Assembly (NCBI GenBank): GCA_025934635.1 | Contig: JAICWX010000229.1 | Location: 1-14,014, forward strand | DNA: 14,014 nucleotides | Origin: Streptosporangiaceae bacterium | GTDB lineage: Bacteria > Actinomycetota > Actinomycetes > Streptosporangiales > Streptosporangiaceae | Reading direction: 5' to 3' | Shown: in pieces, positions 1-6,104 of the stretch | Position numbering within the stretch: the stretch's first letter is position 1 | How the letters are laid out: every line of letters starts with the position of its first letter | The notes under the pieces: model-generated | What the model was told of the DNA's origin: nothing | Databases searched by the model: none | What the model saw: only the letters and a program-made list of their open reading frames with translations | Made by a program: the position numbers and the translations under genes

Positions 1-857
1 ACATCTTCCGGGACGGGAAGGCCTACGACGTGGTGGTCTGGAGCCCGGAGCGGACCAGGCACAGCTTCTCCGACATCGAGAACCTGCCGATCGACCTGCC
101 GTCGGGCGGGCACATCAGGCTGGGCGAGGTCGCCACGGTGGCGCTCCAGCCGAACCCCAACGCCATCGACCGGCAGGGCGACTCCAGGTACCTCGACGTG
201 GGGGCGGCCGTGCAGGGCCGCGACCTCGGCTCGGTGGTCAACGAGATCAGGCAGAAGCTGGGTTCGGTGCAGCTGGCCCGCGGGTACCACACGGAACTGC
301 TGGGCGAGTACCAGGAGCGGCAGGCGGCGCAGAGCCGGCTGCTCGAGTCGGCGCTCATCGCCGGGCTGCTCATCCTGCTGCTGCTGCACGCCTCGTTCCG
401 GCACTGGCGGCTGGCCCTTCTCACCTTCGGGACCCTGCCGATGGCGCTGGTCGGCGGCGTGCTGGCGGCCTGGCTGGCCGGGGGGATCATCTCGCTGGGC
501 TCGCTGGTCGGGTTCTTCACCGTGTTCGGGATCGCGGCCCGCAACGGGATCTTGCTGATCAACCACTGCCAGCACCTGGAAGAGGAGGAGGGGATGACGT
601 TCGGCCGGGAGCTCGTGCTCCGCGGCGCCCGCGAGCGGCTGGCCCCGATCCTGATGACGTCACTGGCCACCGGGCTGGCCCTGGTCCCGCTGGTGGTGCT
701 GGGGACGCGGCCGGGACACGAGATCGAGCACCCGCTCGCCGTCGTCATCCTCGGCGGCCTGTTCACGTCCACGCTGCTCAGCCTGTTCGTGCTGCCGTCG
801 CTGTACCTCCGGTTCGGGCACCGGGGACAGCCGGCACCGGGTACCGCCGAGATATAG
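1..857 (+). CDS. Heavy-metal-type RND efflux pump (CzcA/CusA-like), C-terminal part only
   Basis: This is the last 284 residues of an inner-membrane RND pump; the gene starts upstream of the window and the frame is open from base 3. RND pumps use the proton gradient to export substrate, and the CzcA/CusA branch exports metal cations. Visible parts are the end of a periplasmic porter/docking domain and then five likely membrane helices: one near 325-395, a cluster at 410-560 that includes the family-typical stretch FGIAARNGILLINH, one near 640-700 and the last near 740-815. Full-length members are usually a little over 1000 residues, so about a quarter is present. No periplasmic adaptor or outer-membrane channel gene is visible here. 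The lipoprotein gene follows 12 bases downstream. The RND family is near certain; the metal subclass is inferred from motif similarity. Confidence 0.9.
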   Translation, partial: IFRDGKAYDVVVWSPERTRHSFSDIENLPIDLPSGGHIRLGEVATVALQPNPNAIDRQGDSRYLDVGAAVQGRDLGSVVNEIRQKLGSVQLARGYHTELLGEYQERQAAQSRLLESALIAGLLILLLLHASFRHWRLALLTFGTLPMALVGGVLAAWLAGGIISLGSLVGFFTVFGIAARNGILLINHCQHLEEEEGMTFGRELVLRGARERLAPILMTSLATGLALVPLVVLGTRPGHEIEHPLAVVILGGLFTSTLLSLFVLPSLYLRFGHRGQPAPGTAEI

Positions 858-869
858 GAGGAACGGGTG

Positions 870-1778
870 ATGTTCACCAGGCCGCGTCCGCGATCACTCA
901 TGCCGGCCGGAGCGCTGGTGGCGGCGTTCGCGCTGCTGGCCGGATGCGGTTCTTCCGGTACCGGGGGCGGACAGCCCGCTCGTTCGGCTCAATCTTCTCG
1001 GTCGGCCCCGGCCACGACGGACGGGCAGGCGTACGGCCGGTTCACCCGGCCGCTCACCGTGGACAACCCCATGTTCCCGCTCGCCGTCGGCACCGAGTTC
1101 AGCTACCAGGGCACGATCGTGCAGGACGGGGAGACCAAGCCGCACAGCGTCACCTTCACCGTCACCGACGTGATCAAGAAAGCCGACGGAGTCCAGACGG
1201 TGGTGGCCTGGGACCGGGACTTCCTCGGCGGCCAGCTGGAAGAGCAGGAACTGGCCCTCTTCGCCCAGGACGACCAGGGCAACGTGTGGAACTTCGGTGA
1301 GTACCCGGAGGAGTACGACGAGAGCGGCAAGTTCACCGGGGCGCCGAGCACCTGGATCAGGGGCGCGGACGGTGCCTACGGCGGCGTCCACCTGCCGGCC
1401 CAGCCCCGGGACGGCATGAAGTACCGGGAGGGCCTGGTCCCGGCGATCGAGTTCGACGACGTCTCCGTGGTCACCAAGACCGGCCAGCAGAACTGCGTGC
1501 CGAAGCACTGCTATCAGCAAGTTCTCGTGGTCGACGAGACCAGCCCCAACGACCCCGCCAGCGGTCACCAGCTCAAGTACTACGCGCCGCGCGCCGGGCT
1601 CATCCGGGTGGGCGCGCGCGGCGGGGACGCCCAGGAGTTCCTCACGCTGACCGCCGTCCGCCACCTCGGCCCGGCGGAGCTGGCCAAGACGCGGACCGCG
1701 GTGCTGGCCATGGACCAGCGCGCCTACCGGGTCAGCAAGGTGTACCGGTCGACCAGGCCCGCCCAGCCCCGCGGCTAG
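870..1778 (+). CDS. Secreted lipoprotein of unknown function
   Basis: This 302-residue protein has a lipoprotein signal peptide: a basic N-terminus (RPRPR), a hydrophobic stretch and the lipobox LLAGC with the lipidated Cys at residue 26. A Ser/Gly/Ala-rich linker follows, then a soluble domain beginning near 'NPMFPLAVGTEFSY'. From memory this resembles an unnamed bacterial family with 'NPYFPL..G..W.Y.G' and 'YAQD..GNVWYFGE' motifs; here the second motif reads 'FAQDDQGNVWNFGE'. A Cys pair (NCVPKHC) could form a disulfide. A strong ribosome site, AGGAGG at 856-861, overlaps the RND pump stop and sits 8 bases before this ATG; an in-frame GTG at 867 is an alternative start. The spacing implies co-transcription and probably translational coupling with the pump. 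Its function is unknown; a role in the cell envelope with the pump is only a guess. Confidence 0.85.
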   Translation: MFTRPRPRSLMPAGALVAAFALLAGCGSSGTGGGQPARSAQSSRSAPATTDGQAYGRFTRPLTVDNPMFPLAVGTEFSYQGTIVQDGETKPHSVTFTVTDVIKKADGVQTVVAWDRDFLGGQLEEQELALFAQDDQGNVWNFGEYPEEYDESGKFTGAPSTWIRGADGAYGGVHLPAQPRDGMKYREGLVPAIEFDDVSVVTKTGQQNCVPKHCYQQVLVVDETSPNDPASGHQLKYYAPRAGLIRVGARGGDAQEFLTLTAVRHLGPAELAKTRTAVLAMDQRAYRVSKVYRSTRPAQPRG

Positions 1779-2461
1779 TCCGCGAGGCCATGCCGGAAGG
1801 CGTAGCCGACCAGCTGGCCGCGGTCCCGCGCCCCGGTCTTGGCGAGCAGGTGGTTGATGTGGCTCTTGACCGTCGCGCCGGAGATCCGGAACTGACCGGC
1901 GAGCTCGGCGTTCGACAGGCCCGCGGCGATCGCGGCGAGCACCTCGATCTCGCGCGAGGTGAGGCCGTCCAGGGCCGGATCCGGCAGGCTGGCCGCCTCG
2001 GCCGGGGGGCCGGCCACGCCCAGCGGCTGGCCGCTGAGCACGGCCTCGACCAGCCTGCGCTGTACCGACGGGTCCAGCTGGGCGTCGCCGGCGCGGACCG
2101 ATGACAGCGCCCGGAGGATCTCGCCGGAGCTGGCGTTCTTGGTGAGGAAGCCACGCGCGCCCGCCTGGAGCGCCGCGAACACCGAATCGTCGTCCGAGTA
2201 CGCGGTCAGCACCACGACCCGGGTCTGCGGCTGCCGCTGCACGATGGCCCGGGTGGCCTCCACCCCGCCGCCGTTGGGCATGCTGAGGTCCATCAGGACG
2301 ACGTCCGGCGCCGAGGCCGCCGCCTGGCGCACCGCGTCGGCTCCGTCCACCGCCGTGCCGGTCACCTCGATCCCGGGCAGCAGGCCGAGCAGGAGGGACA
2401 AGCCGTCGCGGACCACTTTCTGGTCATCGGCCACGAGCACCCGCAGCGGCTCCGCGCTCAC
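1775..2461 (-). CDS. NarL/LuxR-family response regulator
   Basis: This 228-residue cytoplasmic transcription regulator is the partner of the kinase encoded just upstream. The N-terminal receiver domain has the acidic pair in 'VLVADDQ', the phospho-accepting Asp58 in 'LMDLSMP' and Lys108 in 'FLTK'. The C-terminal LuxR-type helix-turn-helix (about 165-223) has the typical 'LTSREIEVLAAIAAGLSNAELA' opening and 'GATVKSHINHLLAKTG'. I chose the GTG at 2461 because it overlaps the kinase stop as GTGA, a standard translational-coupling arrangement; the frame stays open upstream to 2500, inside the kinase gene, but those extra residues do not belong to the receiver fold. Its stop shares CTAG with the stop of the convergent lipoprotein gene. 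Target genes cannot be read from the sequence; self-regulation or control of the neighbouring pump is possible. Confidence 0.93.
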   Translation of the reverse strand: MSAEPLRVLVADDQKVVRDGLSLLLGLLPGIEVTGTAVDGADAVRQAAASAPDVVLMDLSMPNGGGVEATRAIVQRQPQTRVVVLTAYSDDDSVFAALQAGARGFLTKNASSGEILRALSSVRAGDAQLDPSVQRRLVEAVLSGQPLGVAGPPAEAASLPDPALDGLTSREIEVLAAIAAGLSNAELAGQFRISGATVKSHINHLLAKTGARDRGQLVGYAFRHGLAD

Positions 2462-3681
2462 GTGGCCGGCACCGGCGCGGCCCGGCCGGCTGGCAGCCAC
2501 AGGCGCACCGCGAAGCCGTCGGCCGAATGCCCGGCCTGCAGGCGGCCGCCTTTCAGCGCGGCTCGCTCGGCCATGCTGGTCAGGCCGAAACCGCCCGACG
2601 GCAGCCCGGCCCCGGCCCGGTCTCCGCCGCTGTCCACGACCGAGACCTCCACGCCCCCGTCCGTCCAGGTGAGCCGTACCGCCACCCGGACCCCCCGGCC
2701 CGCGTGCTTGGCCACGTTGGCCAGGGCTTCCTGGACCACGCGGTACAGCATCAGCCCGGCGTCGGCCTCCAGCATCCGCGGCGCCCCGTCCACCTCGAGC
2801 GTGATGGGGATGCCGAGCGCAGCCGCGGTATCGGAGACCAGGCCGGGTACGCTGGCCGGCCCGGGGAGTTCGTCATCGCGCAGCATCGCCATCGCCCGTC
2901 GCGCGTTGAGCACGCCGATGCAGGTCAGCTTGTGCGCGTGGGCGATCTGCCCGACGAGGTCGCCCCCGGCGGCGGTGGTGATGGCCGTCAGCCGCGCGGC
3001 TTCCAGCTGCACGGCCAGCACGGAAAGGCTGTGCGCCAGGACGTCATGCAGGTCACGGGCCAGGCGCGAGCGCTCGGCCAGCACCGCCTCCCGTTCCCTG
3101 GCCTCGCCCGCGGCCGCCTCCTGCACCAGCAGGGCCTCGGCCTGGTGACGGGCGCCCACGCTGGCCGCCGCGAACTCCGAGATCGTGAACAGGAAGCCGA
3201 AGGCGGACAGGACGGCCAGGATGGTGGCGGCCGGGTTGGCCGAGTCGATCGCCTCCTCCGCCGCGATCGCGGCCACGACCGGACCGCCGGCCAGCATGGC
3301 CACCCGCGGCGGCGTGCGCAGGGCCAGGCCCACCACGGCCATGTAGCCGACCACGTATCCCGAGCCGTCGGCCAGCCAGTCAAGCCCGGCGCCGCACAGG
3401 CCCACGCCCATCAGGGCGGGCACCGCGACGCGCAGGTCGCTCCCCCACCCGGACAGCCCGGTCACCGACAGCACGGCCGCCATCGCCAGCAGGATCACGA
3501 TGCCCGGCCCGGCCCCGCCGGCGGGCAGGCCGCCCGCCAGGATCCCGCCTCCGACGCCGGTGATGGCGATCAGCAGGAGCGGAGCCAGCCACGAGCGCGT
3601 CTCGCGGCTCCCCGCCCCGACGGGCAGGAAGCGACCCAGGGCAGGCGCCTGCGCCAGCCGCAACCAAATGCCAGGCGGCAC
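2458..3681 (-). CDS. NarL-type sensor histidine kinase (HisKA_3)
   Basis: This is an integral membrane sensor kinase of about 407 residues. The N-terminal half has five or six hydrophobic segments with little extracytoplasmic sequence, suggesting sensing in or at the membrane. A short coiled-coil-like linker rich in Ala, Glu and Arg leads to the HisKA_3 dimerisation domain with the phosphorylated His212 in 'ARDLHDVLAHSL'. The HATPase domain shows the N-box 'VVQEALANVAKHA' (Asn322), the acidic 'VVDSGG' (Asp350) and the G-box 'GFGLTSM'. I chose the GTG at 3681 because AGGAG lies 6 bases before it; the frame remains open to an ATG at 3750, which would add 23 residues, but GGGG abuts that ATG without spacing. 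The gene overlaps the downstream regulator by 4 bases. The signal is unknown. Confidence 0.92.
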   Translation of the reverse strand: MPPGIWLRLAQAPALGRFLPVGAGSRETRSWLAPLLLIAITGVGGGILAGGLPAGGAGPGIVILLAMAAVLSVTGLSGWGSDLRVAVPALMGVGLCGAGLDWLADGSGYVVGYMAVVGLALRTPPRVAMLAGGPVVAAIAAEEAIDSANPAATILAVLSAFGFLFTISEFAAASVGARHQAEALLVQEAAAGEAREREAVLAERSRLARDLHDVLAHSLSVLAVQLEAARLTAITTAAGGDLVGQIAHAHKLTCIGVLNARRAMAMLRDDELPGPASVPGLVSDTAAALGIPITLEVDGAPRMLEADAGLMLYRVVQEALANVAKHAGRGVRVAVRLTWTDGGVEVSVVDSGGDRAGAGLPSGGFGLTSMAERAALKGGRLQAGHSADGFAVRLWLPAGRAAPVPAT

Positions 3682-3948
3682 CGCGATCTCCTGGCACGCC
3701 GGCGCCCTTCCCCACATGCTGACCACCCCACCCATGCCCGCGCACGGCATCCCCTGTGCCCCGGGCCGCCGGGATGCCTCCCGGTCCGGCCGGCTGCCTC
3801 TACCGCGCCAGCAAGCGGCATGTCTAGTTTTCAGCGGACGCCGCTAGGGCGGGCGCCCGGTCGTGGACCACCATCGTGGCATCAGCCCGAGGTGAGCGCG
3901 TGCACACGATGTGGAGATTGTGTGGAATTCACTAGATGTAGTCCATTC

Positions 3949-3980
3949 ATCGCGGCGATAAGGTATAAGCAGGCCGCGAT
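3949..3980. repeat. Perfect 8-bp inverted repeat with 16-nt spacer
   Basis: ATCGCGGC at 3949-3956 is exactly mirrored by GCCGCGAT at 3973-3980. The 16-base spacer is A-rich (GATAAGGTATAAGCAG). It could be a dyad operator or an RNA hairpin. No T-run follows on the plus strand, so a simple terminator is unlikely. No gene lies across it. Confidence 0.5.
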
Positions 3981-4081
3981 GTTACTGGTTCCAGGCGAGG
4001 ACGGGGCCGCGAGCGTGCAGGGTGACGGGGGAACCGGCCGGGAGATCGCAGCCGCCCAGGCCCACACCAGCAGGTATGGAC

Positions 4082-4103
4082 AACTTAAGCTTGGCCATAA
4101 GTT
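4082..4103. promoter_or_regulatory. Inverted repeat AACTTA-N10-TAAGTT next to the iron box
   Basis: AACTTA (4082-4087) and TAAGTT (4098-4103) are a perfect dyad with a centre-to-centre distance of 16 bases, typical of a dimeric repressor or activator site. It ends three bases before the iron box at 4107, so a second regulator may act on the same promoter. The regulator cannot be named from the sequence. Confidence 0.4.
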
Positions 4104-4106
4104 AAT

Positions 4107-4125
4107 TTAGGTTAGGCAAACCTTA
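4107..4125 (+). promoter_or_regulatory. Iron box (DtxR/IdeR/DmdR-type operator)
   Basis: TTAGGTTAGGCAAACCTTA matches the actinobacterial iron-box consensus TTAGGTTAGGCTAACCTAA at 17 of 19 positions. A possible -10 element TAATAC lies at 4131-4136, and the left end of the box (TTAGGT) falls 18 bases before it, so the operator would cover the -35 region. That geometry fits iron-dependent repression of a transcript reading rightward into the sucrase/ferredoxin-like gene. The match is seen directly; the regulator and the direction of the effect are inferred from the known IdeR/DtxR family. Confidence 0.82.
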
Positions 4126-4431
4126 GCTAGTAATACTTTGTTAAGCATTCGCCGTCAAGAGGGCGAGATCACGTGGTCACGGTGCGCGACGTTACAGGTC
4201 CGCCCGGCGGCCCGCCGGCCGCCCGGGGGCCCGAAGGCGCAGTTCGCGGGCCTGATGGCAGGTTATGGCGGAAACCGGGCGATTACCGATCGCTTACCTC
4301 GTGAGGTCGACCGACCCGCGGGGGCCGCCCGGGCCGTCAATGTGTTCAAAGCCGAAATCACTCCGTGTCCCAGTCGAGACCGTTCCGCGCGGCCGCGGCG
4401 AAGACCTCACCCAGGCACGACAGGGATGGCC

Positions 4432-5547
4432 ATGTCGCTCGACACCTGCTCGCCCAGCCTCAATCGGCCCAGCCTCAATCGGACCAGCCCCAATCGGACC
4501 AGCCCCAATCGGACCAGCCTCACCCGGACCGGCCTCCGGCCGGGCGCCGGGCCCGGGCTGCCCGTGAAGTGCTGTGCCGACGCCACGCTGCTGCGCGGCG
4601 AGCCCATCGCCGCCAGCGCGCTGTACTGCCGCCGGTTCCTCCTGCTCGAAATGCCCGGGCCGTGGGGAAGATCCGGCCTGGACGAGAGCCAGCTGGAGCC
4701 CGGCGTCGCGGGGGCGCTGGGGGACGCGGCCGACGCGAACGACGTGCGCGTGGTGCTGATCCGCCGGCCGGGCCGCCACCCCGGCGCGGGTCACCAGCCA
4801 GGGAACCTGGCCTGGGCCATCGCCGACACCTCGCCGGGCGCCGAGCGCATCGTGTGGGGTGCCTGGCGGCGTCCGGCCGACCTGCTCGACCTGGACCTGA
4901 CCGCCATCCCCGCACCGGCGGACGCCACCGGGCCGCAGCGGGTCGCCCTGGTGTGCACCAACGGCAAGCGCGACCTGTGCTGCGCGGTCCGCGGCCGTCC
5001 GGTGGCGGCGGCGATCGCGGATGCCACTGGCTGGGACACCTGGGAGTCCTCCCACCTGGGCGGCCATCGCTTCGCGGCGACGGCACTGCTGCTGCCCAGC
5101 GGGGAGATGTTCGGCCAGCTCGACCCGGAATCCGCGGTCGAGGTGCTCAGGCAGTTCGACGCGGGCCGGATCGTGCCGTCGCACTACCGCGGCCAGTGCG
5201 CGCAGCCGGTCGCGGCGCAGGCCGCCCTGCACGTCACGGCGGTCCGGCTCGGCGACTTCCGCCGCGGCGCCATCGAGGTCGCTTCGCTGCGTCCCGGCCT
5301 GGCCGGGGCCGGAACGGGCTGGCCGGAGCCAGCCGCGGCGACCGCGGCCTGGACGGCTACCGGACGGGTGGCCGCGGACCGCTGGGAGGTCGAGGTCATC
5401 CACCGGGCCGGCGACGGCGAGCCCGCGGCGGCGTACCGGGTGACCCTGACCGGGAGCCGGTTCGCGCCGGCCCTGCTGTCCTGCGGCGACACCGAGCCGA
5501 AGGCCGAGGTCCGGTACGAGGCGATCGGCTTCACCCGGGTCGGGTAA
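4432..5547 (+). CDS. Sucrase/ferredoxin-like (Apd1-type) thioredoxin-like [2Fe-2S] protein
   Basis: This soluble protein of about 371 residues belongs to the Suc_Fer-like family (thioredoxin-like ferredoxin fold). From residue 45 it follows the family pattern: 'CCADATLLRGEPI', then 'CRRFLLLEMPGPWG', then the cluster region with Cys175 and Cys184 (a Cx8C pair in VCTNGKRDLCC) and His208/His212 in 'SSHLGGHRF'. In yeast Apd1 a Cx8C pair and an HxxxH pair ligate a bis-histidinyl [2Fe-2S] cluster, so a redox role is likely; a substrate cannot be named. The start is uncertain: ATG 4432 has AGGG 6 bases upstream, ATG 4426 is a close alternative, and GTG 4564 would begin right at the conserved domain and drop the repeat segment. 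The iron box about 300 bases upstream suggests induction under iron limitation. A strong hairpin terminator follows the gene. Confidence 0.85.
   Translation: MSLDTCSPSLNRPSLNRTSPNRTSPNRTSLTRTGLRPGAGPGLPVKCCADATLLRGEPIAASALYCRRFLLLEMPGPWGRSGLDESQLEPGVAGALGDAADANDVRVVLIRRPGRHPGAGHQPGNLAWAIADTSPGAERIVWGAWRRPADLLDLDLTAIPAPADATGPQRVALVCTNGKRDLCCAVRGRPVAAAIADATGWDTWESSHLGGHRFAATALLLPSGEMFGQLDPESAVEVLRQFDAGRIVPSHYRGQCAQPVAAQAALHVTAVRLGDFRRGAIEVASLRPGLAGAGTGWPEPAAATAAWTATGRVAADRWEVEVIHRAGDGEPAAAYRVTLTGSRFAPALLSCGDTEPKAEVRYEAIGFTRVG
4456..4530 (+). repeat. Five tandem 15-bp repeats at the 5' end of the Suc_Fer-like gene
   Basis: Five consecutive 15-base units of the form AGCC(T/C)CAATCGGACC run at 4456, 4471, 4486, 4501 and 4516; units three and four are identical and unit five is diverged (CACCC for CAATC). 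In the Suc_Fer frame they encode SLNRP, SLNRT, SPNRT, SPNRT and SLTRT. The unit length is a multiple of three, so copy-number change would keep the frame. If translation starts at 4564 the array lies in the leader instead. Confidence 0.85.
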
Positions 5548-5587
5548 GCCCCGGTCCGGTAAGCCCGGACCCGGTACGCAGACATTT

Positions 5588-5634
5588 CCGCCGTCGCGGG
5601 CGCGGCCTTTCCGGCCGGGCCCGCGGCGGCTTTC
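5588..5634 (+). terminator. Rho-independent-type terminator of the Suc_Fer-like gene
   Basis: A 12-bp stem pairs 5590-5601 (GCCGTCGCGGGC) with 5619-5630 (GCCCGCGGCGGC), with one T-G wobble. The loop contains a smaller GGCC/GGCC hairpin, and TTT follows at 5631. It sits about 40 bases after the Suc_Fer stop. The T-run is short, as is common in high-GC actinomycetes. Confidence 0.7.
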
Positions 5635-5649
5635 TGCGGTCGGCCCCGC

Positions 5650-5663
5650 GGCCCGCGCGGGCC
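5650..5663. repeat. 14-bp perfect palindrome
   Basis: GGCCCGCGCGGGCC reads the same on both strands. It lies 20 bases after the terminator hairpin and may be a second part of the termination structure; no T-run follows it. Confidence 0.4.
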
Positions 5664-5709
5664 ATTCACGTTCAGCTAGTCAGCTAAGGCTATTCAAGGG
5701 CCGATCGAG

Positions 5710-5728
5710 TTAGGCTTGGCTTACCTAC
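5710..5728 (+). promoter_or_regulatory. Second iron-box-like site
   Basis: TTAGGCTTGGCTTACCTAC matches the iron-box consensus TTAGGTTAGGCTAACCTAA at 15 of 19 positions, keeping TTAGG and ACCTA at the two ends. It lies about 375 bases before the HDO start, far for a simple repressor site, and no convincing -10 sits at the right distance. It might control a long-leader transcript, act as a distant activating site as described for IdeR at storage genes, or be weak or non-functional. Confidence 0.5.
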
Positions 5729-5793
5729 GAGCCCTCGGAACTGCTTACCAAATTATTACCGCCCGCGTAATTACTGGCCGGGTGATAACATTC

Positions 5794-5967
5794 ATGATAA
5801 GCAGATTAAAGGCCGTGACGAACGATGACATTTTTGTAAAGAGCCAACTTCCCGGATTTCCTGTGGATAGCCATTGCGTGATTGTAAGATCATTACAGAT
5901 GGCTTCGGTAAGTTCACGAGAGGCAAATGGCTATGCATTCGAGTCATTGCTGCACGGGCCGGGGTAA
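5794..5967 (+). CDS. Doubtful 57-residue small protein
   Basis: An ATG at 5794 with GGGTGA 8 bases upstream opens 58 codons ending in TAA. The product (MISRLKAVTNDD...) resembles nothing I recognise and its codon use is unlike the GC-rich genes around it. The frame also stays open upstream to the iron-box-like site. It could be a small leader gene in a long transcript, or chance in an AT-richer stretch, where open frames are rarer in this genome. Confidence 0.15.
   Translation: MISRLKAVTNDDIFVKSQLPGFPVDSHCVIVRSLQMASVSSREANGYAFESLLHGPG
5883..5897. promoter_or_regulatory. Inverted repeat TGTAA-N5-TTACA
   Basis: TGTAA (5883-5887) and TTACA (5893-5897) form a perfect dyad around GATCA in the AT-rich part of the intergenic region, about 210 bases before the HDO gene. 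The size and spacing suit a dimeric helix-turn-helix regulator. The binding protein is unknown. Confidence 0.3.
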
Positions 5968-6104
5968 CCGGAGTAGCCTGACCGCGGCGAGCGAGTCACC
6001 GTTTCCGCCCGGCCCGCCCGGCCTCTCCAGCGTGACACCACGCGGCGCCCGGTACTGACATAGTGCTGCGATCGAATATGCCGTGCACGGTGAAGGAGAC
6101 GGGT

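Larger units (their letters stand above)
3682..4431. other. Long divergent intergenic region
   Basis: About 750 bases separate the kinase start (-) from the preferred start of the sucrase/ferredoxin-like gene (+). The left part to about 3890 is GC-rich and includes a short inverted repeat AGCGG-ACG-CCGCT at 3833-3845. The part from about 3900 to 4137 is clearly richer in A and T and carries a perfect 8-bp inverted repeat, a 6-bp inverted repeat and an iron box, listed separately. From 4138 to 4431 the sequence would be a leader of about 300 bases. The sucrase/ferredoxin frame stays open through it from a TTG at 4138, but the predicted residues are low-complexity and resemble nothing known to me, so I treat it as untranslated. 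Confidence 0.6.
5548..6104. other. Intergenic region between the Suc_Fer-like and HDO genes
   Basis: This region of 557 bases is composite. At 5548-5665 it is GC-rich with a terminator hairpin and a 14-base palindrome. At 5690-5960 it is visibly AT-rich for this genome and holds an iron-box-like site, a TGTAA-N5-TTACA dyad and a doubtful 57-codon frame. At 5965-6104 it is GC-rich again and leads to the ribosome site of the HDO gene; GTGACA at 6032-6037 and TGACATAGT at 6056-6064 (extended -10-like) are weak promoter candidates, though their spacing is too long for a normal pair. Confidence 0.6.

Noticed and set aside
23..901. Minus-strand frame opposite the RND pump
   Set aside because: Ser/Arg-rich translation without family features; the plus strand is plainly an RND pump.
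2527..4110. Open plus-strand frame of 527 codons across the kinase gene and the intergenic region
   Set aside because: The product is Gln/Arg/His/Gly-rich with no domain; it is the antisense shadow of a clear histidine kinase in high-GC DNA.
4365..5687. Alternative plus frame with QPQSD repeats across the Suc_Fer-like gene
   Set aside because: The Suc_Fer motifs (Cx8C, HLGGH) are in another frame; this one is Arg/Pro/Gly-rich throughout.
5716..5967. 83-codon frame starting at a TTG inside the iron-box-like site
   Set aside because: The start codon has no ribosome site and lies within the operator; only the shorter ATG version at 5794 is kept, as doubtful.
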